Shown here piece after piece: positions 25,565 through 33,454 of a stretch of DNA of 64,000 nucleotides (the first letter of the stretch is position 1; each line of letters opens with the position of its first letter). A program made the translations under genes and the position numbers. Below the pieces are notes generated by a model that saw nothing but the letters and a program-made list of their open reading frames with translations, had not been told where the DNA came from and did no database searches. The DNA comes from an uncultured Flavobacteriales bacterium (GTDB lineage Bacteria; Bacteroidota; Bacteroidia; Flavobacteriales; UBA1820): contig CAUHQV010000003.1 of NCBI GenBank assembly GCA_959608625.1, forward strand, positions 1-64,000, given 5' to 3'.

Positions 25565-28222
25565 TCAGTCTTTTAATCCTATACTCTTTTTGATCTCGGA
25601 CAGTTTCACCAGCGCCTCTACGGGGGTAAGCCCATTTACATCGATCCCTTTGAGCTGTTCCTTGATGTTTACCAGTGTGGGATCGTCCAGTTGGAATATG
25701 CTCAATTGGATATTGTCATCCGCATCCGCCTGTACTTTTTTCTTGCGGAATTTTCCTTTCCCGGCACCTTCTACGAGGGTATCATGGCCGCCTGCAAGTC
25801 CCGCCGGCTGCGTTTTTTCCATCTCCCGGAGTATTTCGGAAGCCCTTAAAAGCACTTTGTGCGGCATACCCGCCATCTGGGCCACATGAATACCAAAGCT
25901 ATGGTTAGAGCCTCCCTGTTCCAGCTTGCGGGTGAATATCACGTCCCCATCTACTTCCCGTACAGTCACATTGAAATTCTTGATGCGCGGGAACGTCTCG
26001 GCCATTTCGTTGAGTTCGTGATAATGGGTGGCAAAAAGCGTCTTGGGGCGCTGCGCCGAGTCGTGCAGGTATTCGGATATCGCCCAGGCGATCGAAATAC
26101 CGTCGTAAGTACTCGTCCCGCGCCCGATTTCGTCGAGGATGATCAGGCTGCGCTCCGATATATTGTTCAGGATACTGGCCGTCTCGTTCATTTCGACCAT
26201 GAACGTCGATTCGCCCGAGGAAAGGTTGTCTGATGCCCCGACACGGGTGAATATCCGGTCTACCACCCCGATACGGGCCGAACGGGCGGGCACATAACCT
26301 CCCGTCTGGGCCATCAGGCAGATAAGGGCCGTCTGGCGCAGCAAAGCGGATTTACCCGACATATTCGGGCCGGTGATCATGATGATCTGCTGATTTTCCC
26401 GGTTGAGCGTCACGCTGTTCGGGACATAAGGCTCTTCGGGCGGCAGGCGCCGCTCGATCACCGGGTGGCGCCCTTCGATGATCTCTATGTCCGTGCTTTC
26501 ATCCACCTCCGGGCAGCAGTACCCATTGTCCTGCGCCACCCGGGCGAACGACAACAGGCAGTCCGTTTCGGCCAGCGCCCGCGAATTTTCCTGGATAGCG
26601 GTGATATAGCGCCCGCACTGTTCCACCAGTTCGCCGTACAGGCGGCTTTCGATCTGGGCGATGCGGTCTTCGGCCCCGAGTATTTTGGCCTCGAATTCCT
26701 TAAGTTCCGGTGTAATATAGCGCTCGGCCGATACAGTGGTCTGCTTGCGGATCCATTCGGGGGGTACCTTGTCCTTGTGGGCATTGCGCACCTCGATGTA
26801 GTACCCGAATACGTTGTTGAACGCGATCTTCAGGGACGATATGCCCGTCCGCTCGGCCTCGTGCTCGATAATGCCGTTGAGGATCGTCTTGTTGGAATGG
26901 AGCATCGTGCGGAGCTCGTCCAGTTCGCCGTTCACCCCTTCGGCGATCACCCCGCCTTTGGAAAGCAGGGACGGGGCGTCCGGCGCCAGTGCCTGGCGGA
27001 TACGCGCGCATACATCCCCGCATCCGTCCACCGAACGGGCCAACCGGGCCAGCAGCGAATTACCGGAAGCCTGGGACAGGATATTTTTCACCGGCCCCGC
27101 CACTTCCAGCGAGGCGCAAAGGGCGGAGAGTTCCTTGGGATTGATACGCCCGGTAGCCACTTTCGCGGCCAGACGCTCCATATCGGACACCGAAGAGATA
27201 TACCGGCGCAGTTCGTCCGCTTTTTCTTCCTCGGCCAGGAAATATTTCACAGCCCCCTGCCGCCCGTGTATCTCCTCCAGGTCTTTAAGCGGGAGCATCA
27301 GCCAGCGTTTGAGCATACGGGCCCCCATCGGGCTGAGGGTTTTGTCCAATACGTCCAGTAAAGTAGAAGCATTGTCGTTGGACGAAGAGAGTATTTCGAG
27401 GTTGCGGGCCGTAAAGCGGTCGAGCCATACGTAGGTATCGCTTTGGATACGGCTTATGCGGGATATATGGTCTACTTTGGTATGTTCGGTCTGGCGGAGG
27501 TATTCCATCACGGCCCCGGCCGCAGCAATACCTTCGGACATCCGGTCGATGCCGAAGCCTTTCAGCGAAGCCGTCTTAAAGTGTTTTTGCAGTGTTTCCC
27601 GACCGAAATTCTCGGAAAAAGCCCAATCGTCGAGCATATACGTGCGGTATCCTTCACCGAACGTCTCGCGGAAACGCACTTTCATCCGCCGCTCGTGCAG
27701 CACCTCGCTCGGGGCGAAGGTTTCGAGGAATTTAGCGGCCTGCCCCTGCGGGCCTTCCGATACGAGGAATTCCCCGGTAGATACGTCTAGGAATGCCAGG
27801 CCGACGTTCCGCTGTCCGAAATGCACCGCCGCCAGGAAATTGTTCTTTCCGGAAGAAAGTACCTGGTCGTTCATCGCTACTCCGGGCGTAACAAGTTCCG
27901 TCACCCCGCGTTTGACGATCTTTTTGGTCAGTTTCGGGTCTTCGAGTTGGTCGCAAATGGCTACGCGCTTGCCGGCCAGCACCAGCTTGGGCAGGTAAGT
28001 GTCTATCGCATGGTAAGGGAATCCGGCCAGCGGGGTTTCCGACGGTGCCCCGGCGCCGCGTTTGGTCAGCACGATTCCCAGTATCCGGGAACATTCCACC
28101 GCATCCTCGCCGAACGTTTCGTAAAAATCCCCCACCCGAAAAAGCAGCACCGCATCGGGATGTTTAGTCTTTATCGCATTGTATTGGGACATCAACGGGG
28201 TTTCCGCACTTTGTTTTGCCAT
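25565..28222 (-). CDS. mutS: DNA mismatch repair protein MutS
   Basis: 885 residues, usual length. The mismatch-reading Phe-x-Glu motif is in VGDFYETFGEDAVE near residue 32. The ABC-type ATPase has Walker A ITGPNMSGKSALLRQTA near 617, the signature LSSGESTFMVEMNE and Walker B LIILDEIGRGTSTYDG, followed by the ATHYHEL motif. The C-terminal tail carries a short helix region (PVEALVKLSEIKK) like the MutS dimer/tetramer end. No mutL is nearby. It starts 19 bases after the YhcC-type gene, so the two are probably co-transcribed. Confidence 0.98.
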   Translation of the reverse strand: MAKQSAETPLMSQYNAIKTKHPDAVLLFRVGDFYETFGEDAVECSRILGIVLTKRGAGAPSETPLAGFPYHAIDTYLPKLVLAGKRVAICDQLEDPKLTKKIVKRGVTELVTPGVAMNDQVLSSGKNNFLAAVHFGQRNVGLAFLDVSTGEFLVSEGPQGQAAKFLETFAPSEVLHERRMKVRFRETFGEGYRTYMLDDWAFSENFGRETLQKHFKTASLKGFGIDRMSEGIAAAGAVMEYLRQTEHTKVDHISRISRIQSDTYVWLDRFTARNLEILSSSNDNASTLLDVLDKTLSPMGARMLKRWLMLPLKDLEEIHGRQGAVKYFLAEEEKADELRRYISSVSDMERLAAKVATGRINPKELSALCASLEVAGPVKNILSQASGNSLLARLARSVDGCGDVCARIRQALAPDAPSLLSKGGVIAEGVNGELDELRTMLHSNKTILNGIIEHEAERTGISSLKIAFNNVFGYYIEVRNAHKDKVPPEWIRKQTTVSAERYITPELKEFEAKILGAEDRIAQIESRLYGELVEQCGRYITAIQENSRALAETDCLLSFARVAQDNGYCCPEVDESTDIEIIEGRHPVIERRLPPEEPYVPNSVTLNRENQQIIMITGPNMSGKSALLRQTALICLMAQTGGYVPARSARIGVVDRIFTRVGASDNLSSGESTFMVEMNETASILNNISERSLIILDEIGRGTSTYDGISIAWAISEYLHDSAQRPKTLFATHYHELNEMAETFPRIKNFNVTVREVDGDVIFTRKLEQGGSNHSFGIHVAQMAGMPHKVLLRASEILREMEKTQPAGLAGGHDTLVEGAGKGKFRKKKVQADADDNIQLSIFQLDDPTLVNIKEQLKGIDVNGLTPVEALVKLSEIKKSIGLKD

Positions 28223-28241
28223 CGGTCGTTCTCTTTTTACC

Positions 28242-29198
28242 TTACGAATTTACTAAAAAAAGGCGCCCCTGCCACTGCCCGGAGGATTTCATTTTTGCGA
28301 TAATTTCCCGCCGGACTTCCGGCACGCGCCACTGGAGCCCCCAGTCCGGGGCCCGGCGATAACGAGGCGGGGTTTCCGAAATAAAACGTTCCACGGGCAG
28401 GTCGGGACGGAGCCGCTCGAGCACCCCAACAATGAATTCTTCGTATTCTTCCCGTCCGAAAAGATGGAATTCGCCGGCGCCTTGCTCCCACTCTTTTTCC
28501 AGGGCTGTAGAGCGGATGATCTGGAGTTGATGGAACTTGACCGAAGAGAGCGGTAAAGCGTTTATTCGCCCGATGGACTCCGTTTCCCGCCTCGGGTCTG
28601 TAAGTCCGAACATAAAATGGGCCCCCGTATGGAGCCCCCGTTCGGCGGACATTTCTATCGCCCGCACCGAGGCCGCATAGTCATGCCCCCGGTTCACCCG
28701 TTGCAGCACGTCATCGTAAACGCTTTCCACGCCGTATTCCACACTCACGAAATAGTCTTTGGAAAATTCGGCGAACAGATCGAGCATCCGCCCGTCCACA
28801 CAATCAGGCCGGGTACCTACGACTATCCCCCCTATTCCGGGATGCGAAAGCACCCGCGAATAAAGCGCTTTTATCGCCTCAAAATCCCCATACGTATTGG
28901 TATAAGCCTGGAAATAGGCGACAAAACGGGCCGAACGCGGATAGCGTTCTCGCAGGAATTCCAATCCCTCCCCGATCTGGGTGTCAATATCGATATGATG
29001 GGTATAGAACGGGACGAATGCTTCGTTGTTGCAAAAAGTACAGCCGCCTGTCCCCACACGTCCGTCCCGGTTGGGGCACGAAAACCCCGCCGAGAGGGAC
29101 AATTTTTGCATACGCCCCCCGAAGCGCTCCTTCAGCCTTTCGGCCGCGCTGTTGTAGGGCAGATTGTCTCCCCAGGGATATATTCGGCTGTCGTTCAT
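28242..29198 (-). CDS. Radical SAM protein, YhcC/TIGR01212 type
   Basis: 318 residues. The radical-SAM cluster Cys residues are in FSCPNRDGRVGTGGCTFCNN near residue 40, with the long spacing typical of the YhcC group. Family features include the opening PWGDNLPYNSAAERLKERFG, GTRPDCVDGRMLDLFAEF and VEYGVESVYDDVLQRVNRGH. The biochemical role of this group is not established. It lies between an MFS transporter gene (35 bases upstream) and mutS (19 bases downstream). Confidence 0.9.
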   Translation of the reverse strand: MNDSRIYPWGDNLPYNSAAERLKERFGGRMQKLSLSAGFSCPNRDGRVGTGGCTFCNNEAFVPFYTHHIDIDTQIGEGLEFLRERYPRSARFVAYFQAYTNTYGDFEAIKALYSRVLSHPGIGGIVVGTRPDCVDGRMLDLFAEFSKDYFVSVEYGVESVYDDVLQRVNRGHDYAASVRAIEMSAERGLHTGAHFMFGLTDPRRETESIGRINALPLSSVKFHQLQIIRSTALEKEWEQGAGEFHLFGREEYEEFIVGVLERLRPDLPVERFISETPPRYRRAPDWGLQWRVPEVRREIIAKMKSSGQWQGRLFLVNS

Positions 29199-29233
29199 CG
29201 GTCGTTATCCCATCCGCCCGCCGGAAGGAAGGG

Positions 29234-30604
29234 TTATTTTTTTATGTTCGGCAATTGCAGCCCGTAACCGTTTTTCGCATCGGCCTTTTTCAGCATAATG
29301 CTCACTACCAGCGACAATACGGCAAATCCGCAGAATACGAGCATAGGCAGGGTATAGTCATAGACGTTGGCGCCCGAAGCCGTACTGCCCACTACACAGT
29401 ACCGTTGCAGGATAGTGCCTATCAGGTTGGGAACGCCCCAAAGCCCTATATTCTGGATGAAGAATATCAGGGCATATGCCGTACCCAACTGGTAAACGGG
29501 GAATATCTTGGCTACCGCCGGCCAGAGAGCCGAAGGCACGAGCGAAAAAGCGATACCCAGGATGATCATCAGCCCTATCGCCACCCACCACTGGTTAATA
29601 AAGGGGACCGCATACATCAGGTGCACGAAAATAAGCATGGCCGAGCCCAGTATCATCATCGAGGCGGATTTTCCGCGCTTGTCTATCAGGCCGCCGAATA
29701 CCGGGGTAAGGATCAGGGCGCCCATGGCCGGAAGGCCGACGATGGAACCGGCAAAATCCGGATCGATCCCGTATTTGGACACCATCAGGCCCGAAGCGAA
29801 TTTCTGGAAAGGGAATACGCAGGCGTAAAACAGCACACACAAAAGGGCGATAAGCCAAAAGCCGCGGTTGCCCAGGATATGGGTCACATCCCGGAACGAA
29901 AATTTCTCGTCCTCGCCTCCCAGGTCGACCCCTTGCTGGCGGTCCAACTTTTTGTCCATCACCGAGAAGATAAAGAACGCGACAAGCCCGCCGGCCAACA
30001 AAATAATACCTATCAGGACGGGGGTCGACAGATTAAAACTCTTTGCCACCGGTATGGCCAAGGTATAGGCCGCCTGCGACCCGATACGCGCCAGGGCCAC
30101 CTGTACGCCCATTGCAGTCGCCATTTCCTTGCCTTTGAACCACCGCGCAATAATCTTGGTCACGGTGATACCGGCTACCTCCGCGCCTACCCCGAATATG
30201 GAATAGCCCGCCGAAGCCACAAAGACACCTGTTTTATAACCGAATATCAGGGATTCGTCGCCCGCCAGAACCGTGATGCCGTAATACTGGATCAGCGTAC
30301 CGCCCACCATCAGGAAAGCGGCCAATTTTCCGGTAAAACGCACTCCGAAGCGGTCGATGATGAACCCGCCCCAGATGAGCATCAACAGGAATACGTTGAG
30401 GAAGCTGTACGCCCCGGTAAAAAACCCGAATTCCGAGCCGGTCCACCCGAGCTGCCCTTCCAGCATCTCCTGCAAAGGAGCCATGACGTCGTTCACATAA
30501 TAGGCGGCCATCATGGTAAAGGCCACTATGCCAAGAGCGGTCCAGCGCATTGCCGCGGAGTCCCGGATCGTCCGGCCCGAGGCCGGATTGGGTATTGCTG
30601 TCAT
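29234..30604 (-). CDS. MFS transporter resembling the MFSD1 group
   Basis: 456 residues with about 12 membrane segments (FTMMAAYYVNDVMAPLQEML near residue 30; IWGGFIIDRFGVRFTGKLAA near 80). The stretch GTAYALIFFIQNIGLWGVPN and the cytosolic loop RWFKGKEMATAMGVQVALAR resemble MFSD1-type proteins, whose animal member exports dipeptides from lysosomes. The bacterial substrate is unknown and the resemblance is from memory. It is the first gene of a probable MFS-yhcC-mutS transcript with a -7 box 26 bases upstream. Confidence 0.8.
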   Translation of the reverse strand: MTAIPNPASGRTIRDSAAMRWTALGIVAFTMMAAYYVNDVMAPLQEMLEGQLGWTGSEFGFFTGAYSFLNVFLLMLIWGGFIIDRFGVRFTGKLAAFLMVGGTLIQYYGITVLAGDESLIFGYKTGVFVASAGYSIFGVGAEVAGITVTKIIARWFKGKEMATAMGVQVALARIGSQAAYTLAIPVAKSFNLSTPVLIGIILLAGGLVAFFIFSVMDKKLDRQQGVDLGGEDEKFSFRDVTHILGNRGFWLIALLCVLFYACVFPFQKFASGLMVSKYGIDPDFAGSIVGLPAMGALILTPVFGGLIDKRGKSASMMILGSAMLIFVHLMYAVPFINQWWVAIGLMIILGIAFSLVPSALWPAVAKIFPVYQLGTAYALIFFIQNIGLWGVPNLIGTILQRYCVVGSTASGANVYDYTLPMLVFCGFAVLSLVVSIMLKKADAKNGYGLQLPNIKK

Positions 30605-30629
30605 TGGGGATAAAATTTAAATCCGGGTG

Positions 30630-30637
30630 CAAAGTTA
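30630..30637 (-). promoter_or_regulatory. -7 box for the MFSD1-like transporter gene
   Basis: The minus strand reads TAACTTTG, an exact TAnnTTTG match, about 25 bases before the ATG. No TTG at the expected distance. Confidence 0.55.
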
Positions 30638-30826
30638 CACCTTTTCAAAGAAAACAGCCGACTTTCCTGCCCGGATCGTGACCGGGTGAAAAGCATCCGA
30701 TAGTTCCTGTCTGCAACCCCACTGCACAGAGAATGAAAATCGTTTTTTTTCTTTGCGCAACCTTTGGGCTAAAAAATCCGGAATCCCGAGGTTAAAGCCG
30801 CCGGGGGATTTGCATCTGAAAAAACT

Positions 30827-30856
30827 TTTGCGTTACTTGCTCTATTAAAACATTTG
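30827..30856 (+). promoter_or_regulatory. Candidate promoter of the hemerythrin-LuxR pair
   Basis: TTTG at 30827-30830, 18 bases, then AACATTTG at 30849-30856, one mismatch from TAnnTTTG. It ends 6 bases before the ATG, so the leader would be almost absent. Confidence 0.5.
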
Positions 30857-30862
30857 CTTACC

Positions 30863-31558
30863 ATGAACCATCATATACTGTTCGGCCCCGGCGATAAAAT
30901 GGCCGATGTGCTCCAGTCGAACTACCGCCTGTTGCCTCTGCTGCCCCGCTTCGGGCTCACCCTGGGCACAGGGGAAAAGACCGTGGAACAAATCTGCCGG
31001 GAAAAAGGAGTGGATTGCCGGCTCCTGCTATTGGTATTCAACATCTACACACACCCGGATTACCTTCCTTCGGAAAAGGAAATATCGTCCTTCCCGGTGG
31101 AAAAACTCCTGGACTATCTGTACGAAAGCCACCAATACTACCGCAACGACAAGATTCCGCATATCCAGAAACACTTGGAAAAGATCGTCGAATCCTACCC
31201 GAAAGCCAACGGCCGGGTGCTTCGCGATTTCTTCCGGCAGTACGCCGACGAAGTGGCACAACACCTGGACTATGAGGAAAATACGGTATTCCCCTATATC
31301 CGTTCCCTGTTGGGCGGTAAAAAAGAGAACAAATACAACATCTCGGTCTTCGAAAAGAACCATACCAACATCGAGGAAAAACTCTCCGACCTGGCCCATA
31401 TCATCATCAAATACCTTCCCCCGGCTACCGACGGGCGCGAGGAGAACGAGATCTTGTTCGACCTTTACATTCTGGGCGACGATATTGCCCGCCATACGCT
31501 CATCGAGGACAAAGTACTCGTCCCGCTGGCAGGATTCCAAGAAAGCAAAGCGAAATGA
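30863..31558 (+). CDS. Hemerythrin domain protein (RIC/YtfE-related)
   Basis: 231 residues. The N-terminal 70 residues (MADVLQSNYRLLPLLPRFGL ... KTVEQICREKGVD) resemble the DUF542 domain of RIC/ScdA di-iron repair proteins but lack its paired Cys. The C-terminal hemerythrin-like four-helix bundle has the His/Glu/Asp pattern for a di-iron site: ESHQYYRNDKIPHIQKHLEK near 90, QHLDYEENTVFPYI near 140, EKNHTNIEE and RHTLIEDKVLVPLA near 213. Such sites bind O2 or react with NO and peroxide. The ATG at 30863 was chosen over a TTG three codons earlier. It overlaps the LuxR gene by 4 bases, so a joint sensing module is likely. Confidence 0.85.
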   Translation: MNHHILFGPGDKMADVLQSNYRLLPLLPRFGLTLGTGEKTVEQICREKGVDCRLLLLVFNIYTHPDYLPSEKEISSFPVEKLLDYLYESHQYYRNDKIPHIQKHLEKIVESYPKANGRVLRDFFRQYADEVAQHLDYEENTVFPYIRSLLGGKKENKYNISVFEKNHTNIEEKLSDLAHIIIKYLPPATDGREENEILFDLYILGDDIARHTLIEDKVLVPLAGFQESKAK

Positions 31559-32160
31559 CGATCCGCAAAAAATACAAAATAGCGCTCATTGAGCCGTCGG
31601 ATATCGTCTGCGCAGGCATTAAATCCATGTTGGCAGCGACGGACGAATTCGATATCGTATCCACTTCGGCCGACCTGCGGCAATGGTCAGCCGCCCCGAA
31701 GGCCTCTTCGGCCGACATTATCCTGGTCAACCCTTCCGTGGCAGACCGCCACGGAAGGTCGAATATCCGGCAATTACTATCCGTCCGTCCCCAAATTGCC
31801 CTGGCGGCCCTGGTCTACGGTTATTTCAGCCAGGACGAGCTCAATCAGTACGACTGTGTCGTCGACGTCGAAGATGCCAAAGACGATATCGCGAAAAAAC
31901 TGCGGCGGGCAGTAGAAAACAAGTCCGAAACAGAAACCGTACGCGAGAGTGCCGAGCTGTCCGACCGGGAAAAGGAGATACTCACCTCCCTGGTGGAAGG
32001 CCATACCAACAAAGAGATCGCCTCGATATACAACCTGTCCGTACACACGGTCATCTCCCACCGCAAGAACATCTCCCGCAAGACAGGGATTAAAACGGTG
32101 TCGGGCCTTACGGTCTACGCGCTGCTAAACAATTTGGTAAAAGCCGACGATGTGGAATGA
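31555..32160 (+). CDS. LuxR/NarL-type regulator with degenerate receiver domain
   Basis: 201 residues. The C-terminal LuxR helix-turn-helix is clear (LSDREKEILTSLVEGHTNKE, then VHTVISHRKNISRKTG near residue 165). The N-terminal 120 residues follow the receiver fold (YKIALIEPSDIVCAGIKSML), but the expected acidic pocket is largely gone: a single Glu follows the first strand, and the phospho-acceptor position after strand 3 reads ILVNPSV with Asn instead of Asp. Phosphorylation is therefore unlikely. Coupled ATGA overlap with the hemerythrin gene suggests that protein supplies the signal. No histidine kinase is adjacent. Confidence 0.88.
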   Translation: MTIRKKYKIALIEPSDIVCAGIKSMLAATDEFDIVSTSADLRQWSAAPKASSADIILVNPSVADRHGRSNIRQLLSVRPQIALAALVYGYFSQDELNQYDCVVDVEDAKDDIAKKLRRAVENKSETETVRESAELSDREKEILTSLVEGHTNKEIASIYNLSVHTVISHRKNISRKTGIKTVSGLTVYALLNNLVKADDVE

Positions 32161-32307
32161 ATTTGCGCATCATCGCATTTTATAGGGATGGGAAATCTGT
32201 AAAATAACCGATATGGGGGATTTTATTCCCTCCGGAAGTGCCGCATCTTTGTCCTGTAAACAAAGACTGATTGATGTTGTATATTTTTTAATAGATTTTG
32301 ATCCCTG

Positions 32308-32345
32308 AAAGGCGTCCGCTCTACTTTAAGCAGGACGCCTTTTTC
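32308..32345 (+). terminator. Terminator after the LuxR-type regulator
   Basis: AGGCGTCC pairs with GGACGCCT, extended by AA/TT, with a 15-base loop that can pair further (GCT with AGC); five T residues follow. It lies about 150 bases after the regulator stop. The 32161-32307 interval holds no gene that I can support. Confidence 0.8.
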
Positions 32346-32361
32346 ATTTCCACTCGCCCGG

Positions 32362-32664
32362 ATGCAGCAGCAGTGCAACAACGAAGCCCAAGTCCTTTAC
32401 AACGCCCTATACAAGGAATATCTTGCACAGATAAAAGCGGAAAACATCCGCAAGCAACGCAGTAACCCGACGATGGATTTCCTCCAAAAAAAGAAAGCCC
32501 CCGCTACCGTGGTTCCTTACAAAAAGCCCGACGAGGCCAAAACCCGACGGATAGCCGACGACCTGTTCCAGCGGGTAAAAACTTCGACACCCCTTTCCGG
32601 CATTAAAAAACCGGTTTCCCCGGCAGACAGGCAACCTCGACAATTTCATCCGGGCGGTAATTAA
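32362..32664 (+). CDS. Small hypothetical protein, Lys/Gln-rich
   Basis: 100 residues, unrecognised. It is predicted helical at the N-terminus (VLYNALYKEYLAQIKAENIR) with a basic Pro-containing middle (KKKAPATVVPYKKPDEAKTR). No signal peptide or membrane segment. Codon use resembles neighbouring genes. It begins only about 17 bases after a terminator and has no visible promoter of its own, so it could be a remnant or depend on read-through. First of four small same-strand genes. Confidence 0.45.
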   Translation: MQQQCNNEAQVLYNALYKEYLAQIKAENIRKQRSNPTMDFLQKKKAPATVVPYKKPDEAKTRRIADDLFQRVKTSTPLSGIKKPVSPADRQPRQFHPGGN

Positions 32665-32725
32665 CCGGAATATTACGCTCAATTTTGTGTATATTCTGGG
32701 AAAGGGTATACCTTATACCTTGAAA

Positions 32726-33040
32726 ATGAAACCCGCACCGCAGCCGGAAGTATGGAAAGAATTAGGCCGTTTCGCATACGACACATACAAACTGGCTTCC
32801 GATTTCGGTGTGGCAAAAGATTATTCTATCGCGGGGATAGCATCAAAAGTCTTGAAAATACCGTCTAAATACCTGGGGGTTTTAGAAAATTTAGTAACAA
32901 CGCCCACAGGACTCAATAAAGGCTCCGATATTACCTGCCATGTGAAGGAATACCCGCGCCAAGTCGAATCCGAAATCCTGAAAAGGTTGCCCCACATCGT
33001 AACTGCGATGAACACCGAACTGAAATTCGCGATCCAATGA
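32726..33040 (+). CDS. Small hypothetical protein
   Basis: 104 residues, unrecognised, soluble (MKPAPQPEVWKELGRFAYDT ... TPTGLNKGSDITCHVKEYPR). The ATG at 32726 was preferred; a GTG 13 codons upstream in frame is possible. A near-consensus -7 box (CAATTTTG) lies about 40 bases upstream. Its last codons overlap the next gene by ATGA, which supports it as a real translated frame. Confidence 0.55.
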   Translation: MKPAPQPEVWKELGRFAYDTYKLASDFGVAKDYSIAGIASKVLKIPSKYLGVLENLVTTPTGLNKGSDITCHVKEYPRQVESEILKRLPHIVTAMNTELKFAIQ

Positions 33041-33249
33041 CGGACAGGAAAAGGCATCCGGCCCGTGCAGGCGAAATATTTTTCGGGGTCGTCCTGCGGA
33101 TGGCTTACCATCGCTTCCGGGGAAAATGGTTCGACTACGAACGCCCGGAAGAGCGCGATCTCAACGGCTCTTTAGGTGGTCTTTTTCAACTGCTGGCGGC
33201 CAATTTTCTGCTTGGTATCGGCATCCTTGGCACTGCATTGTCCCGATAA
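33037..33249 (+). CDS. Small membrane protein, paralogue A
   Basis: 70 residues: a basic N-terminus, then AYHRFRGKWFDYERPEERDL, then one C-terminal hydrophobic segment (LFQLLAANFLLGIGILGTAL). It shares the pattern A-(Y/W)-H-x-F-R-G-x-W-x-D with the next gene, indicating a tandem duplication. It overlaps the upstream gene by 4 bases and its stop is 1 base before the next ATG. Function unknown. Confidence 0.55.
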   Translation: MTDRKRHPARAGEIFFGVVLRMAYHRFRGKWFDYERPEERDLNGSLGGLFQLLAANFLLGIGILGTALSR

Positions 33250-33250
33250 A

Positions 33251-33454
33251 ATGGAAGGGAACTACAAGAACGGATACGCCGTAATAGGTATCCTCGCCCG
33301 CTGGGCGTGGCACGGGTTCCGTGGGCCGTGGCGCGATCGCGACCTACCGGAAAACTGGCGGCGGAACCACCGGCTGGGGCTGTTCATTTACTACGCCCTA
33401 ATAGCCCTCCTTATTTTCCAGTTTTATTTTCTGGCACACGAGGCTGCCCGATAG
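33251..33454 (+). CDS. Small membrane protein, paralogue B
   Basis: 67 residues with ILARWAWHGFRGPWRDRDLP followed by a hydrophobic segment (LGLFIYYALIALLIFQFYFL). It is related to the preceding gene by the shared A-W/Y-H-x-F-R-G-x-W core and the PE that follows. The last 44 bases overlap the 3' end of the convergent acyltransferase gene. Function unknown. Confidence 0.55.
   Translation: MEGNYKNGYAVIGILARWAWHGFRGPWRDRDLPENWRRNHRLGLFIYYALIALLIFQFYFLAHEAAR

Noticed and set aside
29018..30613. Plus-strand open frame of 531 codons opposite the MFSD1-like gene
   Set aside because: The minus-strand frame encodes a proper 12-helix transporter with a promoter; the antisense product is highly charged and unrecognisable.
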